A stretch of DNA of 64,000 bases from Methylotuvimicrobium alcaliphilum 20Z (GCF_000968535.2 NC_016112.1:4526001-4590000); one strand, 5' to 3'; counted from the first letter of the stretch, positions 35,140 through 44,905 are shown. The notes: generated by a model from the letters alone, not told the origin. Program-made: numbers and translations.

Positions 35140-36418
35140 CGGCTTGAGAAGACTTATTTCGCTGCACCGGCTTTTTTTTCGGTTTTTCCGGATACTTACC
35201 TTGATTATTACGTGCAGGCTTCTGCGGATGAGGCTTGCGCTCAGGCTTGACGACTTCAGGCAGCAAATCGGCCGTTATCGGTTGAATCGGCACTTTTTGA
35301 CCGATATAAGTTTCAATGTCCGGCATCGAATAGGCGTATTCCTCGCAAATAAAACTGATCGCTTCGCCGCTGGCGCCGAAACGTGCGGTTCTGCCGATTC
35401 GGTGGACATAATCCTCGACTTCCTGAGGCAGATCGTAATTGATCACATGCGACACGTCGGCGATATGCAGCCCGCGCGCCGCAACATCGGTCGCGATCAT
35501 CAGCCTAATTTTGTTTTCCTGGAAATCAGTCAATAGCCGCTGACGTTTTTCCTGAGGGACATCGCCGCTCAAAACAGCGGTGACGAAACCATTAGCATTC
35601 AGATAGTCGTTAAGCCGTTCGGCACAACGTTTGGTGTTGACGAAAATAATGCTGCGTTGCGGCGCATATTTTTTCAGTACACCCAACAATAGCGGAATTT
35701 TCTGTTCATTGGACGGACAAAACGCACTTTGCTGAATGGCCTTGGAGGTGACTTCTTCCGTCTCGATTTTGATGAGTACCGGCTGATTCATATGCTCGTA
35801 AGCCAGCTCAGTCACTTTGTAGGATAAAGTTGCCGAAAACAACATATTCAATCGCTTATCGGCCGGCGGCATCCTTCTTAACAGAAATCGAATATCCTTG
35901 ATGAACCCTAAATCGAACATCCGGTCGGCTTCATCGAGCACCATTACTTGCACGTTATCCAACGTAAAAGCTCCTTGCCGATAAAAGTCGATAATACGGC
36001 CCGGTGTGCCGATAATAATATCGACATTGGACTTGATCGTATCCATTTGTTTTTTATAATCGGTGCCACCGTATATCAGCGCTAGCTTAAGATTCAAATA
36101 TTTGCCCAACTGTAAGGCATCTTTATGAATCTGAATAGCAAGCTCCCGGGTTGGCGCTAAAATAACCGCCCTGGGGTTTTTGATCTTTTCACTTTCGTCG
36201 TTGATTAAGCGCTGAAAAGTAGCCAGTAAAAAGGTTGCTGTTTTGCCGGTCCCGGTTTGAGCTTGCCCGGCGATATCCTTATCTCTTAATGACAAAGGCA
36301 ACGAACGATCCTGTATTGGAGTACAATGCGTAAAGCCGGCCTCGGTCAGTCCGCGCAATATCGAATCGGATAACTCCAAATTGCTGAATCGGGTTTGAGT
36401 AAGATGCGTTGTATTCAT
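35102..36418 (-). CDS. rhlB: ATP-dependent RNA helicase RhlB
   Basis: A 438-residue DEAD-box helicase. Q motif FTHCTPIQ, motif I AQTGTGKT, motif II DEAD (VLDEADRMFDLG), motif III SAT, motif VI HRIGRTAR. The tail (about 385-438) is basic and Pro/Lys-rich, as in RhlB, where it contacts RNA or RNase E. ATG 36418 gives the usual N-terminus; the frame from 36460 adds an unlikely extension. Its divergent position from trxA and rho matches the E. coli rhlB-trxA-rho order, which supports RhlB over other DEAD helicases. Confidence 0.9.
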   Translation of the reverse strand: MNTTHLTQTRFSNLELSDSILRGLTEAGFTHCTPIQDRSLPLSLRDKDIAGQAQTGTGKTATFLLATFQRLINDESEKIKNPRAVILAPTRELAIQIHKDALQLGKYLNLKLALIYGGTDYKKQMDTIKSNVDIIIGTPGRIIDFYRQGAFTLDNVQVMVLDEADRMFDLGFIKDIRFLLRRMPPADKRLNMLFSATLSYKVTELAYEHMNQPVLIKIETEEVTSKAIQQSAFCPSNEQKIPLLLGVLKKYAPQRSIIFVNTKRCAERLNDYLNANGFVTAVLSGDVPQEKRQRLLTDFQENKIRLMIATDVAARGLHIADVSHVINYDLPQEVEDYVHRIGRTARFGASGEAISFICEEYAYSMPDIETYIGQKVPIQPITADLLPEVVKPERKPHPQKPARNNQGKYPEKPKKKPVQRNKSSQAATNPASTPENPQ

Positions 36419-36453
36419 AGCCCTATAGCATAACTTAAAAAAGCTGAAAGTGA

Positions 36454-36483
36454 TTGACAAAATAACGCCGGCACTCCTATAGT
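36454..36483 (+). promoter_or_regulatory. Sigma70-like promoter for trxA
   Basis: TTGACA (36454-36459) and TATAGT (36478-36483), 18-bp spacing, lie about 28 bp upstream of the trxA GTG. The -35 is consensus and the -10 matches five of six. Confidence 0.7.
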
Positions 36484-36511
36484 CACAATTTTAGCAATTT
36501 TGGAGAATAGC

Positions 36512-36838
36512 GTGAGTGAGTCAGTCCTTCATGTAACTGATGGTGAATTTAACGAAACCGTACTGAAAGCAGGCGGTCCTGTGCTAGTTGACTATTGGGC
36601 TGAATGGTGCGGACCTTGCCGGATGATCGCACCGGTTCTGGATGAAATCGCCAAGGAATATGCCGGTCGCTTGACTGTCGTCAAAGTCAATATCGATGAA
36701 AACCCGCAAACGCCACAGCATTACGGCGTGCGAGGCATACCGACTCTAATGCTGTTTAAAGACGGCGAAGTGGAGGCGACTAAAGTTGGCGCCTTGACTA
36801 AATCGCAACTAGCCGATTTCATCGATAACAATATTTAG
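36512..36838 (+). CDS. trxA: Thioredoxin
   Basis: A 108-residue thioredoxin with the redox site WCGPC (in [15 protein letters not shown]) and the cis-Pro loop RGIPTLMLF. It reduces protein disulfides. I choose the GTG at 36512 because GGAG at 36502-36505 is then at a good distance; a TTG at 36500 overlaps that site. Its TAG stop at 36836-36838 lies inside the first bases of a family A-like element (36835 on). Confidence 0.95.
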   Translation: MSESVLHVTDGEFNETVLKAGGPVLVDYWAEWCGPCRMIAPVLDEIAKEYAGRLTVVKVNIDENPQTPQHYGVRGIPTLMLFKDGEVEATKVGALTKSQLADFIDNNI

Positions 36839-37018
36839 GAACGTGCATTTTATTAAGTAATTCAACCGACAGGTCTTTTTGTCCGTCTTCTGCGTCAGCT
36901 ACATCAATGTAGGCAAAGAGCGTCAGCAGGAGCTGAGGCTTTGCGCAAACAGTTACATAGCTTAACGCCTGTTTGCGCGCCTTGAATACGAACAAAAATC
37001 CTGCATCAGTTGCCTAAC
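36835..37018. repeat. Family A-like element between trxA and rho
   Basis: It starts TTTAGGAACGTGCATTTTAT-like at 36834 and ends, inverted, with AAGTTAGGCAACTGATGCAG, so the ends are weak inverted copies related to family A. Internally there are palindromes (AAACAG ... CTGTTT) and a partial core CTACATCAATGTAG. The trxA stop codon is within its left end. It could act as a transcription boundary before rho. Confidence 0.55.
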
Positions 37019-37224
37019 TTATTTCGTACCTGTTCATTATTAGTCCAGCGAACTCGGGGTTGTCGTAATTTATTTGGACGACCCCGACTATTTTGATATA
37101 TAATCGCGCTGCTTTTTTCGGCATCTTCCTTACCCGTCTATGGGTAAAATCCAAAAATTTTACCATTCCTTTGTTTTTACGGCCGTTCGCCGTGCTTATC
37201 ATTCCTTCGAGTTCCCGTTAATCT
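36839..37224. other. trxA-rho intergenic and rho leader
   Basis: 386 bp without a convincing gene. After the repeat (to 37018), about 200 bp form the rho leader, where Rho autoregulation often acts. A minus-strand frame at 37014-37202 has no ribosome site and is not accepted. The sequence TATATAATCGC near 37096 is a possible -10 for rho. Confidence 0.4.
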
Positions 37225-38481
37225 ATGAATCTAACCGAGTTAAAACTAAAACAAGTCAGCGAACTTATTGATATTGCGGAGTCATTGGGGCTCGAAAATG
37301 TCGCCAGAACACGCAAACAAGATCTCATTTTCGCCATTTTAAAAAAACAAGCCAAAAGCGGCGAGGACATATACGGCGATGGTGTATTGGAAATTTTACA
37401 AGATGGCTTCGGTTTTCTTCGCACACCCGGCTGCTCTTATCTAGCCGGCCCCGACGATATCTACGTTTCACCCAGCCAAATAAGACGCTTTAACCTACGC
37501 ACCGGCGACACGGTCAGCGGCAAAATTCGCCCGCCGAAGGAATCGGAACGTTACTTCGCGATGCTCAAAGTTCAAAACATTAACTTCGAAGCGCCCGAAA
37601 ATACCAAAAACAAGATTCTCTTTACCAACCTCACCCCCCTGTTTCCGAACGTACGCTTCACATTAGAAAAAGGTAATGGCACCAGTGAGGACTTGACGGG
37701 CCGCATTATCGATCTGATCGCACCGATCGGCAAGGGACAACGCGGCTTGATCGTTTCGCCGCCGAAAGCCGGTAAAACGATGATCATGCAAAGCTTGGCC
37801 CATTCCATCGCCGAAAAAAATCCCGAATGTTATCTGATCGTCTTATTGATCGACGAACGCCCTGAAGAGGTGACCGAAATGGAACGTTGCGTACGCGGCG
37901 AGGTTATTTCCAGCACGTTCGACGAACCCGCAACACGACATGTGCAAGTAGCCGACATGGTAATCGAAAAAGCGCGAAGACTGGTCGAGCATAAACACGA
38001 TGTAGTCATTCTGTTAGATTCGATCACTCGATTAGCACGCGCATTCAATACTGTTGTGCCTTCTTCCGGCAAGGTATTAACCGGCGGTGTCGACGCGAAT
38101 GCCTTGGAAAAGCCCAAACGCTTCTTTGGCGCCGCAAGAAATATCGAGGAAGGAGGGAGCCTTACGATCATTGCAACCGCATTGATCGATACCGGCTCGA
38201 GAATGGATGATGTGATTTACGAGGAATTCAAAGGTACCGGCAACATGGAATTGCACCTAGACCGCAAATTAGCCGAGAAACGGATTTATCCGGCGATCAA
38301 TATCAATCGTTCCGGCACACGTCGAGAAGAGTACCTGGTCGACTCTGAAGAATTGCAAAAAACTTGGATATTGCGGAAAATTCTACAACCGATGGATGAA
38401 ATGGCGGCTTCCGAGTTCTTATTGGGCAAACTCAAGGACTTCAAGACTAATTCCGAATTTTTCGATTCGATGAAGCGTTAA
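37225..38481 (+). CDS. rho: Transcription termination factor Rho
   Basis: A 418-residue hexameric RNA helicase/translocase. N-terminal Rho domain with [21 protein letters not shown]-binding cold-shock-like domain ([16 protein letters not shown]), P-loop [12 protein letters not shown], Walker B-region [19 protein letters not shown]-loop [20 protein letters not shown]. Length and sequence are near identical in plan to E. coli Rho (419 residues). The position after trxA is conserved in gammaproteobacteria. Confidence 0.97.
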   Translation: MNLTELKLKQVSELIDIAESLGLENVARTRKQDLIFAILKKQAKSGEDIYGDGVLEILQDGFGFLRTPGCSYLAGPDDIYVSPSQIRRFNLRTGDTVSGKIRPPKESERYFAMLKVQNINFEAPENTKNKILFTNLTPLFPNVRFTLEKGNGTSEDLTGRIIDLIAPIGKGQRGLIVSPPKAGKTMIMQSLAHSIAEKNPECYLIVLLIDERPEEVTEMERCVRGEVISSTFDEPATRHVQVADMVIEKARRLVEHKHDVVILLDSITRLARAFNTVVPSSGKVLTGGVDANALEKPKRFFGAARNIEEGGSLTIIATALIDTGSRMDDVIYEEFKGTGNMELHLDRKLAEKRIYPAININRSGTRREEYLVDSEELQKTWILRKILQPMDEMAASEFLLGKLKDFKTNSEFFDSMKR

Positions 38482-38656
38482 TTTTTAGCGCAATAGCACG
38501 CAAATAACGCGCTTTTGACGAATCGCGACACCGTTTGATGGATTGGCTCCTATTCAACTCCCACATTATCAAGTCGAACAGGCCCTTTCTTTTATCAAGC
38601 GACGAGGCCCCTAGCTTAGAAGTGCGGTTGAAATTCGATCAATTTGGAAATAAGTT

Positions 38657-39249
38657 ATGACGGCAAAACGCATTGCGATCATTCAAGGACATCCCGATCC
38701 GGACGAGCAACGATTTTGCCCAGCCATTGCTAATAACGCCTATGCCGACGGAGCACGTTCTGAAAGTCATCAAATCAAAATAATCGACACTGCCCAAATC
38801 GAATTTACGATTCTCCGTACACAACATGAATTCGAACAAGGAGCCATAAGCGAATCGATTCGACAAGCTCAGGACATCATTCAATGAGCGGATCATCTCG
38901 TTATCATCTACCCATTATGGCTCGACAGCATGCCCGCCTATCTGAAAGCGTTTCTCGAACAAGTTTTCAGGCCCGAATTTGCCGCAGTCAAGTCTGCAGA
39001 AGGCAAGCCATGGAAAAATGTCTCTCAAGAAAAAGCGTGCGAATAGTCGTGACCATGGGCATGCCGGCTTTCGTATACCGCTTCATTTATTTGGCTCATA
39101 GCTTGAAAAGCCTGGAGAGAAATATACTGGGTTTCTGCGGTATCGGTCCAGCCAAAGATACACTGATTGGCATGGTAGAAGCCATCGGTGACGATAAAAG
39201 GCGGAAGTGGCTGCGCCGACTCGAAAAGCTGGGACAGGAAGGTCGATAA
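38657..39249 (+). pseudogene. Decayed NAD(P)H:quinone oxidoreductase (flavodoxin-fold)
   Basis: The first 76 codons (IAIIQGHPDPDEQRFC) match the start of KefF/MdaB-like NAD(P)H dehydrogenases. A TGA at 38885-38887 interrupts it; reading on in the same frame gives ADHLVIIYPLWLDSMPAYLK, the expected continuation, where the family usually has Trp before Ala-Asp, so TGG to TGA is likely. A second lesion lies at the A-run near 39028-39032, after which the -1/+1 shifted frame gives VRIVVTMGMPAFVYR and the normal C-terminus. Two independent lesions make this a pseudogene. Confidence 0.85.
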
Positions 39250-39580
39250 AGACGGAATCCGTTTAATCTCGCCGATTTAACGGACTTAGGAACGAGCATG
39301 AAATAACTTAGACAACTGTTGGAAGGGGGTTTGGTGGCTCGATTGACAGGTGTCGGCGGCAGGGCAGATTTTTGCCCCTGCAAAATCTGCATTCATGCCA
39401 TCCATGGCAATCAGATTCCGCCGTCAAGCCTACACGGACGTATTCACGGCTTCTTCTGGAAGAGATACCTGATACTGGCTGTTTCTTAAACCGAACTCCG
39501 GCTTGGCACAATGTGATGCAGCCCTTTTGGCTTCAGCTTTGCGAGACACCAACGGACTGCAACACATATACGCTTTCGAT
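39250..39580. other. Intergenic region filled by a family A element
   Basis: About 330 bp with no gene. The family A copy at 39286-39490 occupies most of it; the rest (39491-39580) shows no clear signal apart from forming the 3' flank of yggX. Confidence 0.5.
39286..39490. repeat. MITE-like element, family A, with degraded right end
   Basis: The left end is TTAGGAACGAGCATGAAATA. The interior has the same module as the 5094 copy (a palindrome around GCAGGGCAGATTTTTGCCCC and TGCCATCCATGGCA) and the core variant GCCTACACGGACGTATTCAC. After 39447 the sequence departs from the family; a short CTGTTTCTTAAAC piece near 39478-39490 may be the remains of the right terminus. Confidence 0.7.
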
Positions 39581-39853
39581 TTATTTTGTTGGAGGCACGT
39601 ATCCTTCGGGCATTTCAGCCCCACCGCCGAATAAAAATTTATTCCGTTCTTCCTCAAGAAATTTTTTAGCTTTAGGATCGAAACTAGCCAAACGATGCTC
39701 ATTGATCAGCATGGTTTGCAAACTAAGCCAATCCTGCCAAGCTTGTTTTGAAATCGTATCGAATATTTGCTGTCCTTTAGGCCCCGGAAACGGAGGCGCA
39801 TCAAGACCTTCGGCGTCGATACCTAATTTTGCACAGCGAATGATTCTAGTCAT
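39581..39853 (-). CDS. yggX: Probable Fe(2+)-trafficking protein YggX
   Basis: A 90-residue protein with the YggX N-terminus MTRIIRCAKLGIDAEGLDAP (single conserved Cys7), then helical KQAWQDWLSLQTMLINEHRL and a tail EMPEGYVPP. YggX protects Fe-S proteins against oxidative damage and may carry Fe(II). It follows mutY by 2 bp, the same order as in E. coli, so it is cotranscribed with mutY. Confidence 0.95.
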   Translation of the reverse strand: MTRIIRCAKLGIDAEGLDAPPFPGPKGQQIFDTISKQAWQDWLSLQTMLINEHRLASFDPKAKKFLEEERNKFLFGGGAEMPEGYVPPTK

Positions 39854-39855
39854 AG

Positions 39856-40899
39856 TCAGTCCTTATAAATTTGTTGCAACAGCCGCTTAATCGGCGCAGC
39901 CAAAGCAAGTGAAGAAAATTGCTCAGGTTTATACCAGAGCATACGGTTTGCTTCCATCACAAAATGATTAGGGTTATTGGTATGGAAGTGCAGCGGCGTA
40001 AAATCTAAATGATAATGCGAAAAGGTATGACGCACTTTAGGTTGGGTGTATTCATTAATGATGTCTATATGACGAGCCATACACCACGAGCGTGCCGATT
40101 CTATCGTATCGAATTCCGGGAGGCTCCATAAGCCTCCCCAGATTCCGGTACCCGGTCTTTGTTCCAGCAAAATACTGTTCTCGTTTGTGGTCAAGCATAA
40201 AAAATAAACCTGCTTGACCGGTTGCTTACGCGCCGGTTTCGGAGCCGGTATAGTCGCCGTTTTATTTTCAATATGAGCCCTGCAAGCCGAAACGAGCGGA
40301 CAAACAGCACAATTAGGCTTGCCCCGGGTACAAATCGTGGCGCCTAGATCCATCATCGCCTGAGTATAGTCTTCGACACGATGGACCGGCGTATACGACG
40401 CGCTCAGTTTCCAGAGCGTCTTACTGGCTTCTGTCGAGCCGGGCCATTCGCTAATGCCGGCGTAGCGGGTCAACACTCTTTTGACATTCCCATCCAGTAT
40501 CGGATGGCTTTTCTTGAAAGCGATGCTCAATATCGCGCCGGCGGTCGAGCGTCCTATTCCGGGCAAATCGAGCAGTTCGTCCAAGCTATCAGGAAACGAA
40601 TCGCGCTCCGCAATGATTTGCGCGCATTTGTGCAAGTTGCGTCCCCTAGCATAATAACCAAGGCCCGCCCAATATTGCAAAACCGTATCGACCGAAGCCT
40701 CTGCGAGAGATTGAATATCGGGAAAGCGAGCGATGAATGCATTGAAATAAGGAATTACGGTTGCCACTTGCGTTTGCTGCAACATGACTTCGGAAACCCA
40801 AACTTTGTAAGGTGACGCCGGATTTTGCCAAGGCAAGTCATGGCGTCCGTGCTTATCGAACCACGCCAATAGCCGGTCTTGAAATTCGCTCGGTGTCAT
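39856..40899 (-). CDS. mutY: A/G-specific adenine glycosylase MutY
   Basis: A 347-residue DNA repair glycosylase removing A mispaired with 8-oxoG. The helix-hairpin-helix LLDLPGIGRSTAGAILS precedes the catalytic Asp in PILDGNVKRVLTR, and the [4Fe-4S] loop CTRGKPNCAVCPLVSAC has the C-x6-C-x2-C-x5-C spacing shared by MutY and Nth. The C-terminal Nudix-like domain (about 230-347) recognises 8-oxoG. It pairs functionally with YggX, which protects Fe-S clusters. Confidence 0.95.
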   Translation of the reverse strand: MTPSEFQDRLLAWFDKHGRHDLPWQNPASPYKVWVSEVMLQQTQVATVIPYFNAFIARFPDIQSLAEASVDTVLQYWAGLGYYARGRNLHKCAQIIAERDSFPDSLDELLDLPGIGRSTAGAILSIAFKKSHPILDGNVKRVLTRYAGISEWPGSTEASKTLWKLSASYTPVHRVEDYTQAMMDLGATICTRGKPNCAVCPLVSACRAHIENKTATIPAPKPARKQPVKQVYFLCLTTNENSILLEQRPGTGIWGGLWSLPEFDTIESARSWCMARHIDIINEYTQPKVRHTFSHYHLDFTPLHFHTNNPNHFVMEANRMLWYKPEQFSSLALAAPIKRLLQQIYKD

Positions 40900-41274
40900 T
40901 GGAATCAGAAAATAGTAAAACCGCGAAGTATAACCTAACGTTTATGAAGGCCTGGCAATTACCCCGGATAATGAAAGTTCTTGGGGAGTTGAGGATGCGG
41001 TCACTCGCCCGACAGGACGCCGTGAATACGTCCATGTAGGCTCGACGGCGGCTGTCTCTGCCGCCGACGCCTGTCGGGCGAGCAACCGCACCCTCTTCGA
41101 ACCGGCATTTTCGTTGCTGAGCTTTTGCATATCGAAAAAATTAGATAAAGAGTCTATATCTACGAACTTTCACAGTAACGATACTAACGATTTTTTTTAT
41201 CCCCCGGTAAAAAGCATCCTGCTCGGTCACCGGAAAGATCGCCATTGAACCGAAACCCTCGTATTTAAGGCAGG
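40900..41274. other. Intergenic region with a palindromic element
   Basis: 375 bp without a gene, between the mutY start and the rubredoxin stop. The palindromic element lies at 40997-41089. No T-rich terminator stem was recognised after the rubredoxin gene; a CCGGTAAAAAGC ... GGTCACCGG partial stem near 41205-41231 is weak. Confidence 0.4.
40997..41089. repeat. Palindromic element carrying the shared A/B core
   Basis: Arms GCGGTCACTCGCCCGACAGG (40997-41016) and CCTGTCGGGCGAGCAACCGC (41070-41089) are inverted with two mismatches. The loop contains GTGAATACGTCCATGTAGGC, the reverse complement of the core found in family A and B elements, and a GACGGCGGC/GCCGCCG hairpin. Confidence 0.75.
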
Positions 41275-41445
41275 TTATGCCAACAACTTGAAAAAACTTT
41301 TCGGTGCCCCGCAAATAGGGCAAACCCAGTCGTCGGAAATATCTTCCCAGCGCGTACCGGGCGCAATGCCGCTGTCCGGGTCGCCTTTTGCTTCGTCGTA
41401 AATGTGTTCGCATTCCATACAATGGTATTTTCTATATTCGGACAT
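41275..41445 (-). CDS. Rubredoxin
   Basis: A 56-residue rubredoxin. The Fe(SCys)4 site is formed by CMEC (about 10-13) and CPIC (about 43-46), with the usual [19 protein letters not shown] between them. It is a small soluble one-electron carrier, in methanotrophs often linked to oxygen or alkane/methane metabolism. ATG 41445 is preceded by AAAGGAG, so the seven-codon upstream extension is rejected. It stands alone. Confidence 0.95.
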   Translation of the reverse strand: MSEYRKYHCMECEHIYDEAKGDPDSGIAPGTRWEDISDDWVCPICGAPKSFFKLLA

Positions 41446-41957
41446 CGTGGTTGTCTCCTTTAGCAATGGTTGGGGCTCAATAACCCTATTGATTATGACT
41501 TTAACGTATTGGAAAGTTTATATTCGGTCACCCTTCCCTTATTCCAAAGAGTAAGACCCGGCTAGCAGATCACTGCCATTAAGTTATTATGCCATCACAG
41601 AAATAAGTAATGCTTGCATTCAGGCTCTACTGTGCCTCAAAAGCTTGCCATCCATGGCACTGAATTCCGCTAATCCATGGCGGAATGACGGGTTTGCCTT
41701 AGCTTAATGGCAGTGGGCTAGCAGGTAGTTAAACGCCCAATTCCATTAAGTTAAGCCGTTCGTGGTGAGCCTGTCGAACCATGGACGGCTTAACTTATCG
41801 ACCCGGGCTTCTCCATTCCCCCTTCGACAAAGCTTTCCTGAGCACAGCCGAAGGGCTCTGGGCGAACGGAAAAGCCATTAACTTAACGGTAGCGAGTAAA
41901 TACCGAAGAACTTAGCAATGGGCTTGTTTCGAGTATTTGGATCGTCTTGATCCGGTA
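41446..41957. other. Intergenic region with REP-type repeats
   Basis: 512 bp without a gene. It contains short palindromes (CCATCCATGGCA and CCATGG-centred pieces around 41648-41685) and the REP-type tandem at 41752-41881. The rubredoxin promoter should lie just upstream of 41445, but no clear boxes are seen. Confidence 0.45.
41752..41881. repeat. REP-type double palindrome
   Basis: First unit 41752-41792: TAAGCCGTTCGTGGTGAGCC with inverted GGACGGCTTA. Second unit 41821-41870: CCTTCGACAAAGCTTTCCTG and CACAGCCGAAGGGCTCTGGG, then GCGAACGG. Same family as 33701-33779. Confidence 0.65.
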
Positions 41958-44099
41958 TCAAAAAAACTTTTTCAATATATCAGAAACGCCAGGGCCAACT
42001 TTTTTGTCGAGCTTGTCCAGTAACTTGTCTTTTTTGCGCTCGAGCTTTTCAAGTTGCCGGTCTTTGAGCATGGATGCAATATCGAGTTTATATTCCGGCT
42101 CTTTGAAATTACCCCTGATGTTAATGACAATTGGTAATTCTTTGATTTTGTCGGCCGTACTTTCAGCCGCTTTGCTACGAACCAATTTCGCATTGACCTG
42201 ATAATCGATTCGTTCGGATTTCAAATCGGCGGTACCTTTCCCGGTGGCTTCAAGTTTGGAGGCCGTAGCGATAAGATCGTTGTTGCTAATAAGCCCATTG
42301 ACGATTTGCGCGCTACCCTTGATTTCCGAGAAAGCGGTTTGATCCTTCGGATTGTCTCGGAGAACCTGTATACCTTTTAGCAATGATTTAGCATCGTCGA
42401 TCATTTGTTGCAGATTAAAACCGCGAATAATGCTGTCCTTGAATAAAAAATCGACCTGACCGTTCAATGAAGACTTAAGCGCTTTGCTATCATTTCCGCT
42501 TGCTTGTAATTTTGTCGATGCGGTTAATGCGCCGGCAATTTTCGCACTGCCGGCATAATCGTTCAACAAGGGTTCGATTTGTATCTCGTTGAATTTTTCG
42601 TTGAGCCGCCATTGCGGCAATTCGCCGGTCACATTTAGATTCATCGCGCCTTCATAAGAGCCCCGATACATTGTTTTTACACGTTGTTCGGTATTGACCT
42701 TACCGTCTTTGGCAGTCAATTTGAGATCGACTCCGTGCAGTAATAGATTACTAATCGTGAGTTGGCCGAATGATAACAAGCCGTTGATATTCAAACTTCT
42801 CAAGGTTTCAACCGGAATCATCGAAGCGCCTGCTGCGACGGCCGCCGCCGGTCCTGCAATCGGTTGCGTCGTCTTACCCGATTCGTCTTCAGGCGCTAAA
42901 TAACGATCGGCATTCAAGGTATCGACGTTTAAGTCGAATGAGATTACCGGATCGTCGAAATTATCGACGCGAACGTTACCATTAATCGCGCTATCGTCGA
43001 GTTGAATGCTAATGCTTTGTACGTCCGCCGACTCGGAAGAAATCTGTAATCTGAAATCCGCGCCAAATGACGTCAATGCTTGCGCATCACGCATAACAGG
43101 AGGGTCGATGCCGGCCTGCTTTAGCCATGCCGATGGGTCAAAACGGGCGATACTCACCGGTCCCTCGAATACAGGCGCATCGACGATATTCGTGCCGCTT
43201 AGCGTTGCGGTCGCATGCAATTGGCCGGACTCGACATCGAGCTTGGTCAATTCAAGCGTTTGTGCATTTAAATTCAGCTCGGCCAGGGCCGCCATTTTTG
43301 CCGACAAGGAACCGCCTGGAATGTCTTTTCCTCGAATCTCGGTCGATAAATCGAATCGTGTCACTTGAAAATGATCTAAATTTTCGTTAAACGACACGGC
43401 AGTGGACAATTGGTAATGACTATTTCTTTCTTGTTCAGGCTGATCCAATCTGAATCGAAGTTTAAAATCGATGGGCTTGTCAAAAGCCAGATCGCCCGAA
43501 ACAAGATTCAATTCCTTGATCGAAAAGCGTTCATCGTTTTGCCTGTCGTGCCAATTCAACTGAGCGTTTTCAAGCGAAACACCGGCAACAGCTAGGCCGG
43601 CAATCGCCTTAAACCCTTCGGCGTCTTTGTCTGTGTCGACAGCATCGGCATCTTCCCACTCGGTCGATGTTGCTGCGGTATACGCCTCCGGTTTTGCTTG
43701 CTTGAAATCATCCCAATTGTTTACGCCAGCATCGTTTTTTTCTAAATTTAAAATCAAGCCTTTCAGGACGACACGATCCACTTCGAACTTTTTCGACAAT
43801 AAAGGCAGTAATTTAGCTCTGATTTGCGCGCTTTCGATTTCAGCGAACGGAATTTCTTGAAAACCCTCGGCATTGCTTAAGGCCAGTTTTTCGGCAGTGA
43901 CGCCAAGCCATGGAAAGATCGATAATTCGATATCGCCCGCGATAGTCAAATCGCGACCGGTATTGTCTTTAACCGCCGAAGCAATTTGCGGCTTGAAATC
44001 ATTGGGACTGAACAATAACGGCAAAGCCGCTGCTGCAATGACAATGAGCAAAATAATAGCCGCAAAAACCGATAAAACTATTTTCAGGGTTTTTAGCAC
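41958..44099 (-). CDS. AsmA family protein
   Basis: A 713-residue inner-membrane protein with one N-terminal helix (about 5-30) and a long periplasmic beta-rich region. The N-terminal AsmA signature DFKPQIASAVKDNTGRDLTI with SIFPWLGVTAEKLALSNAEGF-like sequence (given in part) is clear, and the C-terminal AsmA_2-like part contains GQVDFLFKDSIIRGFNLQQM. The family is proposed to bridge membranes for lipid transport and outer-membrane assembly. The tail (about 680-713) is Lys-rich. It is monocistronic. Confidence 0.88.
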   Translation of the reverse strand: MLKTLKIVLSVFAAIILLIVIAAAALPLLFSPNDFKPQIASAVKDNTGRDLTIAGDIELSIFPWLGVTAEKLALSNAEGFQEIPFAEIESAQIRAKLLPLLSKKFEVDRVVLKGLILNLEKNDAGVNNWDDFKQAKPEAYTAATSTEWEDADAVDTDKDAEGFKAIAGLAVAGVSLENAQLNWHDRQNDERFSIKELNLVSGDLAFDKPIDFKLRFRLDQPEQERNSHYQLSTAVSFNENLDHFQVTRFDLSTEIRGKDIPGGSLSAKMAALAELNLNAQTLELTKLDVESGQLHATATLSGTNIVDAPVFEGPVSIARFDPSAWLKQAGIDPPVMRDAQALTSFGADFRLQISSESADVQSISIQLDDSAINGNVRVDNFDDPVISFDLNVDTLNADRYLAPEDESGKTTQPIAGPAAAVAAGASMIPVETLRSLNINGLLSFGQLTISNLLLHGVDLKLTAKDGKVNTEQRVKTMYRGSYEGAMNLNVTGELPQWRLNEKFNEIQIEPLLNDYAGSAKIAGALTASTKLQASGNDSKALKSSLNGQVDFLFKDSIIRGFNLQQMIDDAKSLLKGIQVLRDNPKDQTAFSEIKGSAQIVNGLISNNDLIATASKLEATGKGTADLKSERIDYQVNAKLVRSKAAESTADKIKELPIVINIRGNFKEPEYKLDIASMLKDRQLEKLERKKDKLLDKLDKKVGPGVSDILKKFF

Positions 44100-44597
44100 T
44101 GCCAGTCTCCTTTCTGAATAAAGATGTGATTAGCGGTTCAATTTGAATTATTATGTGCAAATCATTCATTACGTTAAGCGTTACTGCGGCTTAAATCAAT
44201 CGAAATATTGCGCAAGGCCGCCGGATGCCTATGTTCCGAATGGGTTAACGAAATCAGATCGTGGTGGATCGATTGCATGATTATACCTTTCGCACTTCAA
44301 ATTTCGGCAGCGACTAAGGAGGCGCCGGGGTGTTCGGCAAAGGCTTTGCCAGCATGGAGCTGGCATAGAGCCTACATGGACGTATTCACCCAGCACCTAA
44401 ATTCCATAGCCCATTGGCTATGGTTAACTATCTTGGATAATTTAGGTGCTGGGTTCACGGCGTCCTTTGACGGGCACCCCGGTGCCGAATTTTGATCTAC
44501 AATGGGTATAAAAAAAACGCCGTGACCTCGTGAAGCACTCAAAAGTGCTTTTATTAAGACACACGACTAAATAAAAAAGAATAGGGAGGGTAACTCA
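44100..44597. other. Intergenic region with a family B element
   Basis: 498 bp without a gene; short frames here lie inside the repeat. The element occupies 44282-44510. The downstream part contains GAAGCACTCAAAAGTGCTTTT (a CACTTTTGAGTG-type hairpin, about 44535-44553) which may be a small terminator or leader hairpin before the 98-residue protein gene. Confidence 0.5.
44282..44510. repeat. MITE-like element, family B (most intact copy)
   Basis: A 229-bp element. Left end TATACCTTTCGCACTTCAAA and inverted right end TATACCCATTGTAGATCAAA both run into ATTTCGGC/ATTCGGC. The interior contains the core GCCTACATGGACGTATTCAC and a large palindrome (CCCAGCACCTAAATTCCATA ... TGGATAATTTAGGTGCTGGG). 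No protein-coding content. The near-identical copy at 44906 is in the same orientation. Confidence 0.8.
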
Positions 44598-44894
44598 ATG
44601 TTGTTTGCTCAAATTGCCGGAATCGTTATGCTGGTATGGTTTTACCAAACTGCGAAAAAATTAGGTGAAAGCCCGATGAACTGGGCGATAACCGGTTTGG
44701 TCGGTTACTGGTTGACTTGGTGGATCGCCAAATTATCGATTAAAAGTTTACATTTGGATACGCTTGCAGGAAATTCGGGTATCTTGAAGTTCGTGATCAT
44801 TTTAACCCCTGCATTACTTGCGATACTTGCCACACTGTTCATTCGAAAGAAATATCTGGTCGATGCGGCCGAATCGAAACAAGACAATCAGTAA
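44598..44894 (+). CDS. Small hypothetical membrane protein (98 aa)
   Basis: A 98-residue protein with three predicted transmembrane helices (about 2-18, 29-47 and 64-83), a GYWLTWWIAK motif in the second and a charged C-terminal tail RKKYLVDAAESKQ. A strong GGGAGGG ribosome site precedes the ATG. I do not recognise a family. It is flanked on both sides by direct copies of the family B element. Confidence 0.7.
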   Translation: MLFAQIAGIVMLVWFYQTAKKLGESPMNWAITGLVGYWLTWWIAKLSIKSLHLDTLAGNSGILKFVIILTPALLAILATLFIRKKYLVDAAESKQDNQ

Positions 44895-44905
44895 ATACGT
44901 ACCGA

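Noticed and set aside
37014-37202. Minus-strand small frame in the rho leader
   Set aside because: No ribosome site; overlaps the repeat end and the presumed rho promoter and leader.
38885-38887. In-frame TGA as a selenocysteine codon
   Set aside because: The family has Trp rather than Cys here, there is no selenocysteine-insertion hairpin recognised, and a second frameshift lesion follows.
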